Assembly (NCBI RefSeq): GCF_003385115.1
Contig: NZ_QUNI01000007.1
Span: 62,001 to 126,000 of the forward strand
DNA: 64,000 bases
DNA from: Flavobacterium aquicola
GTDB taxonomy: Bacteria; Bacteroidota; Bacteroidia; Flavobacteriales; Flavobacteriaceae
Direction: 5' to 3'
This document shows, in pieces, positions 1-9,097 of this stretch; within the stretch, counting starts at the first letter, position 1, and every line of letters begins with the position of its first letter. The notes under the pieces are model-generated. The model did not search any database and was not told where the DNA came from. It saw only the letters and a list, made by a program, of their open reading frames with translations. The translations under genes and the position numbers were made by a program.

Positions 1-1
1 G

Positions 2-496
2 AGGCTGAATAAGAAATTAGGCGGAGGACCTTTAATGGATTTAGGGATTTACTGCATTCAGGCAAGCCGTTACGTTTTAGGTGAAGAGCCAATTGCTGTT
101 ACGGCGCAATTTGGTACAGTGAATAATAAAGACAGGTTTTCGGAAACTGAGGAAAGCATTTCCTGGCAGATGGAATTTCCTAGCGGTGCTGTAGCAAATT
201 GTAATACTTCATGTGGCTACAATATAGACAGGTTTTATGCATCGGCAGATGAAGGAAGTTTTGAACTGAGCCCTGCTTTGAGTTATGGTCCCTTTGTAGG
301 TAAAACATCTGAGAAGGAATTGAAATTTCCGGTAATAAACCAGCAGAAAACACAATTGGATGAAATCTGCAAAGTACTATTGGAAAATAAAAAACTGCCC
401 AATCATATTACTGGAGAAGAAGGATTAAAGGATATAAAAATTATTAATGCTATTTATAAAGCGGCACAGACTGGGAAGAAAGTTTTCATAGTATAG
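2..496 (+). CDS. Gfo/Idh/MocA-family oxidoreductase, C-terminal part (5' truncated)
   Basis: The reading frame is open from the first full codon at base 2, so the true start lies before the window. The visible 164 residues are the C-terminal half of a Gfo/Idh/MocA NAD(P)-dependent oxidoreductase: the GGGPLMDLGIYCIQ segment is typical of the C-terminal domain that forms the sugar-binding sheet, and the frame ends with the usual helix before VFIV. The Rossmann domain and the substrate are not visible. An internal ATG at 35 is in frame but falls inside the conserved segment, so it is not the start. The gene converges on tonB, with a hairpin terminator between them. Confidence 0.85.
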   Translation, partial: RLNKKLGGGPLMDLGIYCIQASRYVLGEEPIAVTAQFGTVNNKDRFSETEESISWQMEFPSGAVANCNTSCGYNIDRFYASADEGSFELSPALSYGPFVGKTSEKELKFPVINQQKTQLDEICKVLLENKKLPNHITGEEGLKDIKIINAIYKAAQTGKKVFIV

Positions 497-526
497 CTCA
501 TCTTTTAAAAAACTAAACTTGTAAAC

Positions 527-629
527 TAGCCCCGATGGGAGGGAATATCCTTTTTAAAAACACCCCTTTCAAAATCCAGAACTTTGAAAGGGGTGTTTTT
601 AAAAAGATAGGAAGGACAGCGGGACAGCT
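527..629. repeat. REP-like imperfect palindromic element containing a terminator
   Basis: The outer ends AGCCCCGAT (left) and CAGCGGGACAGCT (right) are imperfectly complementary and enclose a strong hairpin. A second element with the same style of ends (AGTCCCGCC and TGTCGGGGCT) lies at 29735-29807 around a different central hairpin. I infer a dispersed intergenic repeat family; copy number cannot be judged from one window. Confidence 0.5.
551..605. terminator. Bidirectional hairpin terminator
   Basis: Arms 551-573 and 583-605 form a 23-bp stem with a 9-base loop, with an AACACCCCTTTC core flanked by A and T runs on both sides. It sits between the convergent oxidoreductase and tonB genes and should work in both directions. 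Confidence 0.85.
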
Positions 630-669
630 GTTGATCTAATTTACAAAAGCCCTGCTCCTAATTATTAGA

Positions 670-1572
670 TTAATTCAGACTGAAGTTATAAATAATTTTC
701 CCAACTTGTTTTACTGGAGCATTGCTGTCTGATTCCCATTTGGTATTCATAGCAGCTATTCGGGCTTGGTCTAAAAGACAGCTTGCCGTATTAGTTGTTC
801 CTTTTACTCCTGGTGTTGCACTTATGGTTTTTCCGTTTTGATTAACAGAAATTTCCACAACCACCTTTCCGGATTCGTTGCAGGTATATTTTGGAGCTGG
901 TTTAGAGAGCGCTTTACGGTTTCCAAGCAAGTAGCCGGATCCGCCTCCTGTGCCGCCACCAGAACCTCCGCCGCTTCCTGCACCGTAACCGCTGCCATTG
1001 CCAATGCCGTTTCCTGTTCCGTTACCGCCGCCAGTTCCTCCGCCAGTACCGCCTGTGCCATAGTAGCCGGTTGCGGTTAAACTTCCGTTGGATTTCCCTT
1101 TGTTGCCGGCAGTATTATCGTCGCCGTCACCACCCTTTTTAGAACCTTTTAGTATGCTGGACAAGGCATCATTCGTAGAATTGGATACTTTTGGTTTCAC
1201 GGCTTCGGGCTTCGGAGTTTCTTTGACAACCGGTTCGGGTTTCTTTGGTTTTTCTTTCTGCGGAATTACGACACTTTCTTCGGTGGTATTTTCCTGTGAT
1301 AAAATGGATTCCTGAGGCGTGCTTTTTGCAGGAGTTTGTTTGGCTTCATTTTGAACATTCAAAGCCTCACTTTTTGTGTCCCTGCCTGATCCCAAATCGC
1401 TGTCACCAAAATTTATGGTAACGCCGCCACCCCCGCCACCGCTTCCGATAAGTTCTTCGAGATTGGAAGGAGGCCAAAATCGGATGAAAAATAACAGCAC
1501 CAATAGTGATGCATAAATAAGTATGGATAGGACTAATGATTTCTTTTGATCGCTTGAAAGTATAGAACTCAT
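670..1572 (-). CDS. tonB: TonB-family energy transducer
   Basis: A 300-residue inner-membrane protein that would carry proton-motive-force energy to outer-membrane receptors. A short cytoplasmic N-terminus is followed by one membrane segment (about residues 12-30), a periplasmic linker rich in Pro, Lys and Glu (about 75-145), a long run of GTGGG/GNG glycine repeats (about 165-215) and a TonB C-terminal domain (about 220-300) containing VEISVNQNG and ending YNFSLN. Two cysteines in the C-terminal domain (CNES, SCLL) could form a disulfide. exbB and exbD are not adjacent here. The glycine tract gives open antisense frames that are not genes. Confidence 0.85.
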   Translation of the reverse strand: MSSILSSDQKKSLVLSILIYASLLVLLFFIRFWPPSNLEELIGSGGGGGGVTINFGDSDLGSGRDTKSEALNVQNEAKQTPAKSTPQESILSQENTTEESVVIPQKEKPKKPEPVVKETPKPEAVKPKVSNSTNDALSSILKGSKKGGDGDDNTAGNKGKSNGSLTATGYYGTGGTGGGTGGGNGTGNGIGNGSGYGAGSGGGSGGGTGGGSGYLLGNRKALSKPAPKYTCNESGKVVVEISVNQNGKTISATPGVKGTTNTASCLLDQARIAAMNTKWESDSNAPVKQVGKIIYNFSLN

Positions 1573-1739
1573 TGTGGAATTTGAATTAAAAAGTGTACTT
1601 GTAAAAACGCTGAAAATTAGTAAAAATTGTCAAGAATAAAAAACGGGCTAAGTGTTAAACCGCAATGCACTATTAAAAAAGCGGATCAAATTAGATTTTC
1701 AAAATCCATTTGATCCGCTTAGTTTATGGTATAAATGTG

Positions 1740-2993
1740 TTATACTAATTGTTTCAATGCAATTTCAAAAGCTGTTGCACTGATGTTTGTTTTGGAAGGA
1801 TTTAAAGCATGTGTTTTTTCAATGGCATTTTTGATAATTTCGGAAGCATCGTGAAAAATAGCTTCATCTGTCATTTGTACTTTCTTTTCCATGAAATAGG
1901 CAAAAACTCTCGCCATACCACAATTGGAAATAAAATCAGGGATTAAGCTTACCTTATGATCAACATCCTCCATTATCGGGCCAAAGAAAATGGCCGCATC
2001 TGCAAAAGGAACATTTGCTCCACAGGAAATTACTTCCAGTCCATTGGCAATTAAACTGTCTATTTGATTTTGTGCTACTAATCTTGAAGCGGCACATGGA
2101 GTAAATATTTCGGCACCTATTGTCCAGATTTTTTGATTGATTTCTTCAAAAGGAATCATGTTTTCTGCGACTAATTTATTTCCGTCTTTGGAAAGGAATA
2201 ATGCTTTTATTTCTTCAAAAGTAAAACCTTCTTCATTAATCAATCCTCCGTCCCTGTCAATAATTCCGATGATTTTGGCTCCCATTTCGGCTAGATAAAA
2301 AGCTGCCGCAGATCCAACATTTCCAAAACCCTGTACAATGGCTTTTTTCCCTTTTACTGAACCTCCGTAGATGTCGTAGAAATGACGAACTGCTTCGGCA
2401 ACGCCATAACCGGTAATCATATCGGCTACTGTGTATTTTCTAGTAACGTCTGGAGAGAATTTCGGGTTTTCGATTACTTTGATAACACCTTGACGCAATT
2501 GCCCAATTCTGTTGATTTTATCTGCTTCGGTCGGTTTGAAGTGACCATTAAAAACACCTTCCTGCGGATGCCACACGCCACATTCTTCGGTCATAGGAAT
2601 TACTTCGTGAATTTCATCTACATTCAAATCACCGCCTGTACCGTAGTAGCTTTTCAACAAAGGAGAAACCGCTTTGTACCAGCGCTGTAAAACACCTTTT
2701 TTGCGAGGATCATTTGGGTCAAAATTTATTCCAGATTTTGCGCCGCCAATTGCTGGCCCAGAAACCGAAAATTTGACTTCCATAGTTTTTGCCAATGACA
2801 AAACCTCATTCATGTCAAGTCCTTTTCTCATGCGGGTTCCTCCGCCTGCAGCACCTCCGCGAAGGGAGTTTATTACTGTCCAGCCTTCGGCTTCGGTTTC
2901 GGAATCTTTCCAGTTAAAAATGATTTCAGGAGCTTTATCTTCGAATTTTTTTAACAAATCTTTCATTAGGTGTGATATATTTATTTTTGGCAA
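1740..2993 (-). CDS. Glu/Leu/Phe/Val dehydrogenase
   Basis: A 417-residue NAD(P)-dependent amino-acid dehydrogenase that reversibly deaminates an amino acid to its 2-oxo acid. The N-terminal dimerisation domain carries GGAAGGGTRM and the catalytic lysine K86 in GGAKSGI; the Rossmann domain carries GFGNVGS (near residue 220). Length is between leucine dehydrogenases (about 365) and glutamate dehydrogenases (about 420-450), so the substrate is not settled from sequence. The gene has its own leader and is followed by tonB on the same strand after a 167-base gap. Confidence 0.9.
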   Translation of the reverse strand: MPKINISHLMKDLLKKFEDKAPEIIFNWKDSETEAEGWTVINSLRGGAAGGGTRMRKGLDMNEVLSLAKTMEVKFSVSGPAIGGAKSGINFDPNDPRKKGVLQRWYKAVSPLLKSYYGTGGDLNVDEIHEVIPMTEECGVWHPQEGVFNGHFKPTEADKINRIGQLRQGVIKVIENPKFSPDVTRKYTVADMITGYGVAEAVRHFYDIYGGSVKGKKAIVQGFGNVGSAAAFYLAEMGAKIIGIIDRDGGLINEEGFTFEEIKALFLSKDGNKLVAENMIPFEEINQKIWTIGAEIFTPCAASRLVAQNQIDSLIANGLEVISCGANVPFADAAIFFGPIMEDVDHKVSLIPDFISNCGMARVFAYFMEKKVQMTDEAIFHDASEIIKNAIEKTHALNPSKTNISATAFEIALKQLV

Positions 2994-3223
2994 ATATATA
3001 AAAGGTTTGCTAAAAAGGTGTAGTTGTGTATTTTTTTTGAATTTTAGGCATAAAAAAAGTGCTCTCCTTTTTTTAAATAGTAAAGCACTTTCGTGTTTGG
3101 GGATACTCTGAATTAATAATTTTATTTAATAAAATGAGCATAATTTAATTGGTATTGGCAACCAACTTCAGTTTATGCTCATTCGTAAATGTGGTATTTA
3201 ATCTGTGTTTTTGGAAAAAATAT

Positions 3224-3811
3224 TTAAAATATGCCTAATAAATTATTTTTTAAATCTTCATCAACTGGTTTGTCACCAAGCCAAATTCCGAAAAACACTT
3301 TTTTGAAATCAAATCCGGGTATTTTTCCTTTAAGTTCGCCATTTTTTATAATCCAAATAGAAGTGTCTGCTGGAGAATATGTTAGTTCGTAAACATCTCC
3401 TTTGGTAATTTCATCGGCTAAGAAACCTTTAAGTAATTCCATTCTTGGTTTAAAAGATTCGAATGTATCACCAGCAGATTTTTCAAATCCTGCATTTATC
3501 GCCCGAGTTAATTTACCTGATGATACTAAAGCAGATGTAATTTCAATTCGGATTGACATTTCTACATTGTCATTAATAATCTCTTTAGGGTTTTGAGATA
3601 ATTGGCTTAAATATAATGCCTGAATATAAACTTCTACCCACATTTTTGATCTCGATCCAGCACCATTCAGCTGCAGCGTTTTATTTTCAAATTTCATAGT
3701 TCTTGGGATAGTTACTCCTTCAAACACAATTTGCTTTTGCGCGATAGCTTCTGATGAAAATAAGGCAGAAATAATAAGAGTTAATCCTAGTACTATTTTT
3801 TTAGCAATCAT
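3224..3811 (-). CDS. Secreted chalcone-isomerase-like protein
   Basis: 195 residues with a signal peptide (about 1-24, cleaved after SSEAIAQ). The mature part resembles the bacterial chalcone-isomerase-like family: IVFEGVTIPRTM, LNGAGSRSKMWVEVYIQALYL and the late segment IPGFDFKKVFFGIWLGDKPVDEDL. Bacterial members lack the plant isomerase function as far as is known, and are small periplasmic or outer-membrane proteins of unclear role, possibly fatty-acid binding. A TAATTTTG box on the minus strand (3831-3838), 19 bases before the start codon, is a possible -7 element. Confidence 0.75.
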   Translation of the reverse strand: MIAKKIVLGLTLIISALFSSEAIAQKQIVFEGVTIPRTMKFENKTLQLNGAGSRSKMWVEVYIQALYLSQLSQNPKEIINDNVEMSIRIEITSALVSSGKLTRAINAGFEKSAGDTFESFKPRMELLKGFLADEITKGDVYELTYSPADTSIWIIKNGELKGKIPGFDFKKVFFGIWLGDKPVDEDLKNNLLGIF

Positions 3812-4061
3812 AGAAATATTTATTTTCGCGCAAAATTAATGCTAAATTATTATAAATGATGCCTTAACACGGCTTTATTTTGTTAAATCAGCATAATATA
3901 ACGTTGTAGTTAGCTATTTATTATAAAAACACAAGTGCTTAGTAAATAAAGACTTACATGCAAAGTAGGAAAATATATTGTTTTTTTGCTTTTTGCAAGA
4001 AAAAGATCTAAATCGAAAATGATTCTAAAAAAAATAAAAAAAACAAACAAACCACTATTAT

Positions 4062-5144
4062 TTAACGGCTGTAAATTACCCCGGAACTATGATCATGAAA
4101 AGCACCGGTGACGCTTTGAAGCGCATTTACTTCTTCTCTCATTTTCAAGACACCTAATAATCCAAAAATTAAAGCTTCTTTAAATTCTAAAATTTTTGCC
4201 GAAGGTATAATTATTTGCATTTCGGGAAGATGAAACTGGATTCTTTCAATCAGGAAGTCATTATAAGCACCGCCGCCAGTAATCAGCATACTTTTTTGAT
4301 TCTTTTGAGTTTCAAAACTATTTAAAGCCAATGCTATTTGAATAGAGACGTGCTTCGTAAATGTATGCAGTTTATCTTCAACAGAAATAGAATAACGTTC
4401 AATCATTGGAAGAATAATTTCCTTTACGAATTCAAAACCTAATGATTTTGGTGGCGGCGTTTTGTAAAAATCTAGTGAATTTAATTCATTCAGTAAATCA
4501 GAATTGCATTGACCGGTCCTGGAAATTTTACCTTTATCATCATAATCCAGCCCCAATTGATTGGCATAAAAGTTAAGTACCGTATTGACAGCAGAAATAT
4601 CAAATGCAATTCGGCTGTTGTTTTTTTCAAAAGACACATTCGAAAATCCTCCTAAATTCATGCAGTAATCGTATTCATGAAATAAGATTCGGTCACCAAT
4701 AGGAACTAAAGGTGCTCCTTGCCCTCCCAATAGAACATCCTGCACTCTAAAATCGCAGACTATATTTTGCTGCGTTAATTTTGCAATTTCAGGTAAATTT
4801 CCAATCTGAAGCGTAAAACCGTTTTGTGGCTGATGTAAAATAGTATGTCCATGAGAACAAACGGCATCTAGATTTTCAAGAGTGTGTCTGCTGATAAAAT
4901 TTGTAATGATTGAAGCGAGCAGTTTTGTATAGTTTTTATTTAGTTCGTCCAGCTGATTTTCGGTGTAATCTACAGCCGTTTTTAAGATGCTGATCCAATC
5001 TGAATCGTAAGAAATGGTTTCACATTCTAAAATTTCAAATGTCCATTTTTTATTTTTTATATGGAATTGAATATGAGCCAAATCGACCCCATCAAGCGAA
5101 GTTCCTGACATAACTCCGATAACGTTATAGTAATCTTTTTTCAT
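4062..5144 (-). CDS. anmK: Anhydro-N-acetylmuramic acid kinase
   Basis: A 360-residue cytoplasmic sugar kinase that hydrolyses and phosphorylates 1,6-anhydro-MurNAc to MurNAc-6-phosphate in cell-wall recycling. The N-terminal ATP-binding motif GVMSGTSLDGVDLA, the HGHTILHQP segment, GGQGAPLVPIGD with the catalytic Asp, NLGGFSN and the late GGGAYN are all present, and the length is normal for AnmK. It is transcribed divergently from an acyl-CoA dehydrogenase. mpl (59850) serves the same recycling process elsewhere in the window. Confidence 0.95.
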   Translation of the reverse strand: MKKDYYNVIGVMSGTSLDGVDLAHIQFHIKNKKWTFEILECETISYDSDWISILKTAVDYTENQLDELNKNYTKLLASIITNFISRHTLENLDAVCSHGHTILHQPQNGFTLQIGNLPEIAKLTQQNIVCDFRVQDVLLGGQGAPLVPIGDRILFHEYDYCMNLGGFSNVSFEKNNSRIAFDISAVNTVLNFYANQLGLDYDDKGKISRTGQCNSDLLNELNSLDFYKTPPPKSLGFEFVKEIILPMIERYSISVEDKLHTFTKHVSIQIALALNSFETQKNQKSMLITGGGAYNDFLIERIQFHLPEMQIIIPSAKILEFKEALIFGLLGVLKMREEVNALQSVTGAFHDHSSGVIYSR

Positions 5145-5190
5145 AGGCCAAATTTACGATTCAAAAATGAAAATTTCATAATTAAAAAAT

Positions 5191-5198
5191 TATCTTTG
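5191..5198 (+). promoter_or_regulatory. Candidate -7 promoter element for the acyl-CoA dehydrogenase gene
   Basis: TATCTTTG fits the Bacteroidota TAnnTTTG consensus and lies 43 bases before the start codon in the divergent region. No clear -33 TTTG is seen at the right distance. Confidence 0.4.
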
Positions 5199-5241
5199 GC
5201 GATATTTTTTTAACAAAAACCACACTTTATTTTATATTATT

Positions 5242-6381
5242 ATGGATTTTAATCTAACCGAAGAACAATTAATGATACAACAGGCAGCGCGGGATTTTGC
5301 CCAAACTGAATTGTTGGAAGGAGTAATCGAACGAGACGAACACTCCAAATTTCCCACTGAGCAGGTCAAAAAAATGGCCGAACTTGGGTTTTTAGGAATG
5401 ATGGTTGATCCAAAATACGGAGGTTCCGGACTGGACAGTATTTCCTATGTTTTGGCCATGACAGAAATTGCCAAGATTGACGCTTCCACTGCCGTTATTA
5501 TGTCTGTGAATAATTCTTTGGTTTGTGCAGGATTAGAAAAATATTGTAACGAAGAACAAAAAATGAAATATCTTGTTCCGCTTGCCAAAGGAGAGGTAAT
5601 TGGAGCATTCTGTCTGTCTGAACCTGAAGCTGGATCTGATGCAACTTCGCAAAAAACAACAGCAATCGATAAAGGAGATTATTATTTGCTGAATGGAACC
5701 AAAAATTGGATTACTAACGGCGGGACAGCTTCCACTTATATTGTGATTGCACAAACAGATGTTGAAAAAGGACATAAAGGAATCAATGCTTTTATTGTCG
5801 AAAAAGGATGGGCTGGGTTTGATATTGGTCCAAAAGAAAAGAAAATGGGTATCCGTGGTTCCGACACGCATTCGTTATTGTTTAATGATGTAAAAGTGCC
5901 AAAGGAAAACAGAATTGGTGCCGATGGTTTTGGATTTAACTTTGCTATGGCAGTTTTAAACGGCGGGCGTATTGGTATTGCTTCGCAGGCTTTAGGAATT
6001 GCAACCGGCGCATACGAACTGGCTTTAAAATATTCGCAGGAGCGTAAATCTTTCGGCAAAGAAATTTTCAAGCATCAGGCGATAGCTTTCAAATTGGCAG
6101 ATATGGCAACACAGATTTCTGCTGCCAGATTGCTATGTTTTCATGCCGCTTCTCAAAAAGATGCAGGAATGGACATTTCACAGTCAGGAGCAATGGCCAA
6201 ATTATTTGCTTCCCAAACTGCTATGGATACGACTATTGAAGCTGTACAGATTCACGGCGGAAACGGTTATGTGGCCGAATATCACGTAGAACGTATGATG
6301 CGCGATGCTAAAATTACCCAGATTTATGAAGGAACTTCCGAAATTCAGCGTATCGTGATTTCGAGAACCTTAATCACATAA
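5242..6381 (+). CDS. Acyl-CoA dehydrogenase
   Basis: A 379-residue FAD enzyme that oxidises acyl-CoA to trans-2-enoyl-CoA and passes electrons to ETF. Three domains are visible: helical N-terminus (MDFNLTEEQLMIQQAARDF), middle beta domain with AFCLSEPEAGSDATSQKT and WITNGG (FAD and substrate binding), and C-terminal helical domain with the signature QIHGGNGYVAEYHVERMMRDAKITQIYEGTSEIQR. The catalytic base is E363 in YEGTSE, the position used by short- and medium-chain and branched-chain members. The chain-length preference cannot be read here. Confidence 0.93.
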   Translation: MDFNLTEEQLMIQQAARDFAQTELLEGVIERDEHSKFPTEQVKKMAELGFLGMMVDPKYGGSGLDSISYVLAMTEIAKIDASTAVIMSVNNSLVCAGLEKYCNEEQKMKYLVPLAKGEVIGAFCLSEPEAGSDATSQKTTAIDKGDYYLLNGTKNWITNGGTASTYIVIAQTDVEKGHKGINAFIVEKGWAGFDIGPKEKKMGIRGSDTHSLLFNDVKVPKENRIGADGFGFNFAMAVLNGGRIGIASQALGIATGAYELALKYSQERKSFGKEIFKHQAIAFKLADMATQISAARLLCFHAASQKDAGMDISQSGAMAKLFASQTAMDTTIEAVQIHGGNGYVAEYHVERMMRDAKITQIYEGTSEIQRIVISRTLIT

Positions 6382-6504
6382 TTGATTTTTTCTTAAATAT
6401 ATAAATCCAAACTTGAATCTCGAGTTTGGATTTTTTATTTCACGATGTATTTTTTGTTCAGGACTTTGTTTATTTTTACATGAGTTGGGAAAACACTTAT
6501 ATTT

Positions 6505-7182
6505 ATGTACGACGAATTAAAATATTGGTACCTTCGGGATCACAAGCTGTTTTGGACATTGAGTATGTCACAAATCAGACAGTTGTGCATCATTACAGGT
6601 TTTAAAAAAGCCAAAAAGGGAGATATTATCTATTTTTCTTCCTCAGATGTGCCTAGAGTTTTTCTGCTTAAAAAAGGGAATATCAAAATCGTTGCTGTCG
6701 ATGAAGATGGAAATGAAACGATCAAAGACATTATTCAAAAAGGAGATTTGTTTGGTGAATTGACATTAGAAAATGATGTGAATTCCAATGAATATGCAAA
6801 AGCTCTAACAGATGAAATCATTATCTGCAGTTTCTTATTATCTGATTTTGAAAATTTATTACTTCAAAATCCTAGTTTGGCGTTGTCTTATACCAAGTTT
6901 GTTGGATTGAAAATGAAACGCATCAAAAACAGTTATGCTAATTTAATTTCGAAAGATGCCAAAACAAGGCTGCATCAATTCCTAAAAGACTGGGCCGAAA
7001 GAGAAGGCAGGCGGACTGACAATAGAGTTGTTCTTGAAAACTATCTGACTCAGAATGATATTGCTCAAATTATTTGTACTTCCAGGCAGACAGCTACACA
7101 ATTGCTGAATGAGATGGAAACAAACGGCCTGCTGTATTACAACCGCAAAGAGATTATCATTGAAGATATTGCTAAATTATAG
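6505..7182 (+). CDS. Crp/Fnr-family transcriptional regulator
   Basis: 225 residues: an N-terminal cyclic-nucleotide-binding beta roll (about 25-140, with KKGDIIYFSSSDVP, LKKGNIKIVAVDEDGNE and GDLFGELTLE), a dimerisation helix, and a C-terminal winged helix-turn-helix (about 165-225, NDIAQIICTSRQTATQLLNEME). The beta roll lacks the full cAMP-pocket Arg-Ser signature, and no Fnr-type cysteine cluster is seen, so the ligand is unknown. It sits just before the AhpD-like gene on the same strand, which may be a target. Confidence 0.85.
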   Translation: MYDELKYWYLRDHKLFWTLSMSQIRQLCIITGFKKAKKGDIIYFSSSDVPRVFLLKKGNIKIVAVDEDGNETIKDIIQKGDLFGELTLENDVNSNEYAKALTDEIIICSFLLSDFENLLLQNPSLALSYTKFVGLKMKRIKNSYANLISKDAKTRLHQFLKDWAEREGRRTDNRVVLENYLTQNDIAQIICTSRQTATQLLNEMETNGLLYYNRKEIIIEDIAKL

Positions 7183-7334
7183 TTTTTTCAACCTTTTTAC
7201 CTTCGTTATAGATAAGTATATTTTTAGTAAGGAAAATTGTCCATCACCTTGCGTTTATTATCCATTTTATAACTTTTAAAGCTGTCGCATCTTTGTAATG
7301 TCAATAAAGACAAGCAATTTTAAAAACAAATAAA

Positions 7335-7871
7335 ATGACTACTACAACATTTTCAGTTCCAACAAGATCAGAAGTTTCAGAAAACAATCAAGTAATTTTT
7401 GATAATCTACAAAAAGCATTAGGATTTGTACCAAATTTATATGCTGTAATTGCAAATTCAAAAAATGGCTTAGAAAAATATTTAGCGTATCAAAATGCTA
7501 AAACATCTTTAAACAATAAAGAAAAAGAAGCTGTAAATTTAATCGTAAGCCAAGTTAACAACTGTATTTATTGCGTGAGCGCCCATACTGTTATTGGGAA
7601 AATGAATGGCTTTACAGATGAACAAATACTCGACATCCGAAAAGGAAAAGCTGCTGATGCCAAATTGAATGCATTAGTACAGCTTGCTGGCGAAATTACA
7701 CAGAATAGAGGAAACGCTAATTCTGATTTAGTTAATGCTTTTTTTGCTCAAGGTTATACTAATGAAAATTTAGTTGATTTGATACTTCTAATAAGTGATA
7801 AAACAGCGATGAACTATTTGCACAATTTGACAAAAGTGCCAGTTGATTTTCCTTTGGCGCCATCTCTATAA
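7335..7871 (+). CDS. Carboxymuconolactone decarboxylase/AhpD-like protein
   Basis: 178 residues of the AhpD-like fold. The redox motif is CIYCVSAHTVIG (Cys-x2-Cys followed by His three residues later), as in AhpD alkylhydroperoxidases and peroxidase-related enzymes, preceded by LGFVPNLYAVIANS. It probably takes part in thiol-based peroxide defence. The 150-base leader after the crp-like gene suggests its own promoter, perhaps controlled by that regulator. Confidence 0.85.
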   Translation: MTTTTFSVPTRSEVSENNQVIFDNLQKALGFVPNLYAVIANSKNGLEKYLAYQNAKTSLNNKEKEAVNLIVSQVNNCIYCVSAHTVIGKMNGFTDEQILDIRKGKAADAKLNALVQLAGEITQNRGNANSDLVNAFFAQGYTNENLVDLILLISDKTAMNYLHNLTKVPVDFPLAPSL

Positions 7872-7897
7872 TTTGTATTTTAAAAAAAAGTAAATTT

Positions 7898-7969
7898 ACC
7901 ATATAAGGTATTTAAGGTCATTTAAGAAGAAAGATTAAAACTTGTATGAACTTAAATACCTTATATGGT
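7898..7969. repeat. 19-bp perfect inverted repeat with a 34-base loop
   Basis: Arms 7898-7916 and 7951-7969 are exact reverse complements (starting ACCATATAAGG). It lies between the AhpD-like stop and the DUF1348 start and has no T run typical of a terminator. It may be a dispersed intergenic repeat or a regulator site. Confidence 0.7.
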
Positions 7970-8024
7970 TTAAAAAAATGTGATCTTATTTTGCATTAGG
8001 ATATTTCAAATAAACTTAATTATT

Positions 8025-8438
8025 ATGGGACAAAAACATCCGCTTCCTCCATTTAATATGGAAACTGCTTTACAAAAAGTACAAATGGCAGAAGATGCCT
8101 GGAATAGTAAAGACCCAGAACGTATTGCTTTGGCATATACTATTGATACAGAATGGCGTAATCGAACCGATTTTATTAATGGACGTGATGCCGTAAAAGA
8201 GTTTTTAAAGACCAAATGGGAGAAGGAACTTGATTATAAACTAAAAAAAGAGTTATGGGGTTTTCGCGAAAATCGAATGGCTGTCCGTTTTGAATATGAA
8301 TACCGAAATAGTGCAGGACAATGGTTTCGCGCTTACGGAAATGAAAATTGGGAATTTGATGAAAATGGTTTGATGCGCAAACGTTTTGCCAGTATCAATG
8401 ATTTGCCAATAGACGAAAAAGACAGAAAATTTAAATAA
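8025..8438 (+). CDS. DUF1348 / NTF2-like (SnoaL-fold) protein
   Basis: 137 residues from the ATG at 8025; a frame starting with GTG at 7980 adds an unlikely hydrophobic stretch. The motifs [38 protein letters not shown] and the tail [11 protein letters not shown] are those of the nuclear-transport-factor-2-like DUF1348 family, a cone-shaped small-ligand fold of unknown reaction. Only five bases separate it from the next gene, so the two are probably co-transcribed. Confidence 0.8.
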   Translation: MGQKHPLPPFNMETALQKVQMAEDAWNSKDPERIALAYTIDTEWRNRTDFINGRDAVKEFLKTKWEKELDYKLKKELWGFRENRMAVRFEYEYRNSAGQWFRAYGNENWEFDENGLMRKRFASINDLPIDEKDRKFK

Positions 8439-8443
8439 TTCTC

Positions 8444-9073
8444 ATGGCTAAAAATTTTGCAGAAATTGCATTTACAGATGCTGTTAAAGCGTTGCAAGAA
8501 ATGCACGGTAGTAGAAAAGGGTATGAACGAATGGAAAAATTCAATATCATTGAAGGTTTATCCGAAAATGAAATGGGTTTTATAGCCAATCGGGATAGTT
8601 TTTATTTGGCATCCATTGGCGAAAAAAACTTTCCTTACATTCAGCATCGAGGCGGACCCAAAGGTTTTGTGAAAGTCTTAGATAAAAACACTATTGGTTT
8701 TATTGATTTTTCTGGAAACAAACAGTACATATCAGTTGGGAATTTTGTGACCAACAATAATGTAGCATTAATTATGATGGATTACCCATCAAGAACAAGA
8801 TTGAAAATTTATGCCAAAGCCGAAATTATTGAACTCAAAGACAATCCAGAATTACTGTCAAAACTCGATTTAGGTGATTATCAGTTTCGTCCAGAACGGA
8901 TAATGCTTTTTCATATTGAAGCTTTTGACTGGAATTGTCCTCAGCACATCACACCGCGTTTTACCATCGAAGAAATACAAATCGCTTTTGAGCCAAAATT
9001 TCAACATATTTTAAAATTAGAAGAAGAAATAGAAAATCTTAAAAGCAGACTAAAAGAATCTGGTTTAAATTAA
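8444..9073 (+). CDS. Pyridoxamine 5'-phosphate oxidase-family flavoprotein
   Basis: 209 residues with a split-barrel FMN-binding fold: DSFYLASIGEKNFPYIQHRGGPKGFVKVLD, then FIDFSGNKQYISVGNF, ALIMMDYPSRTRLKIYAKAEI, and a C-terminal coiled tail (ILKLEEEIENLKSRL). Members of this subgroup are often annotated only as PNPOx-family; a role in PLP synthesis is not implied. It follows the DUF1348 gene closely and precedes an AraC-type regulator. Confidence 0.8.
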   Translation: MAKNFAEIAFTDAVKALQEMHGSRKGYERMEKFNIIEGLSENEMGFIANRDSFYLASIGEKNFPYIQHRGGPKGFVKVLDKNTIGFIDFSGNKQYISVGNFVTNNNVALIMMDYPSRTRLKIYAKAEIIELKDNPELLSKLDLGDYQFRPERIMLFHIEAFDWNCPQHITPRFTIEEIQIAFEPKFQHILKLEEEIENLKSRLKESGLN

Positions 9074-9097
9074 ATTTGTTTATAAAAATAGCATGCT

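Noticed and set aside
838..1315. Open frames antisense to tonB
   Set aside because: They mirror the glycine and proline-rich tracts of tonB; composition is biased and there is no start context or homology.
7980..8024. GTG start for the DUF1348 gene
   Set aside because: Adds 15 residues not seen in the family and overlaps no ribosome site; the ATG at 8025 fits the family length.
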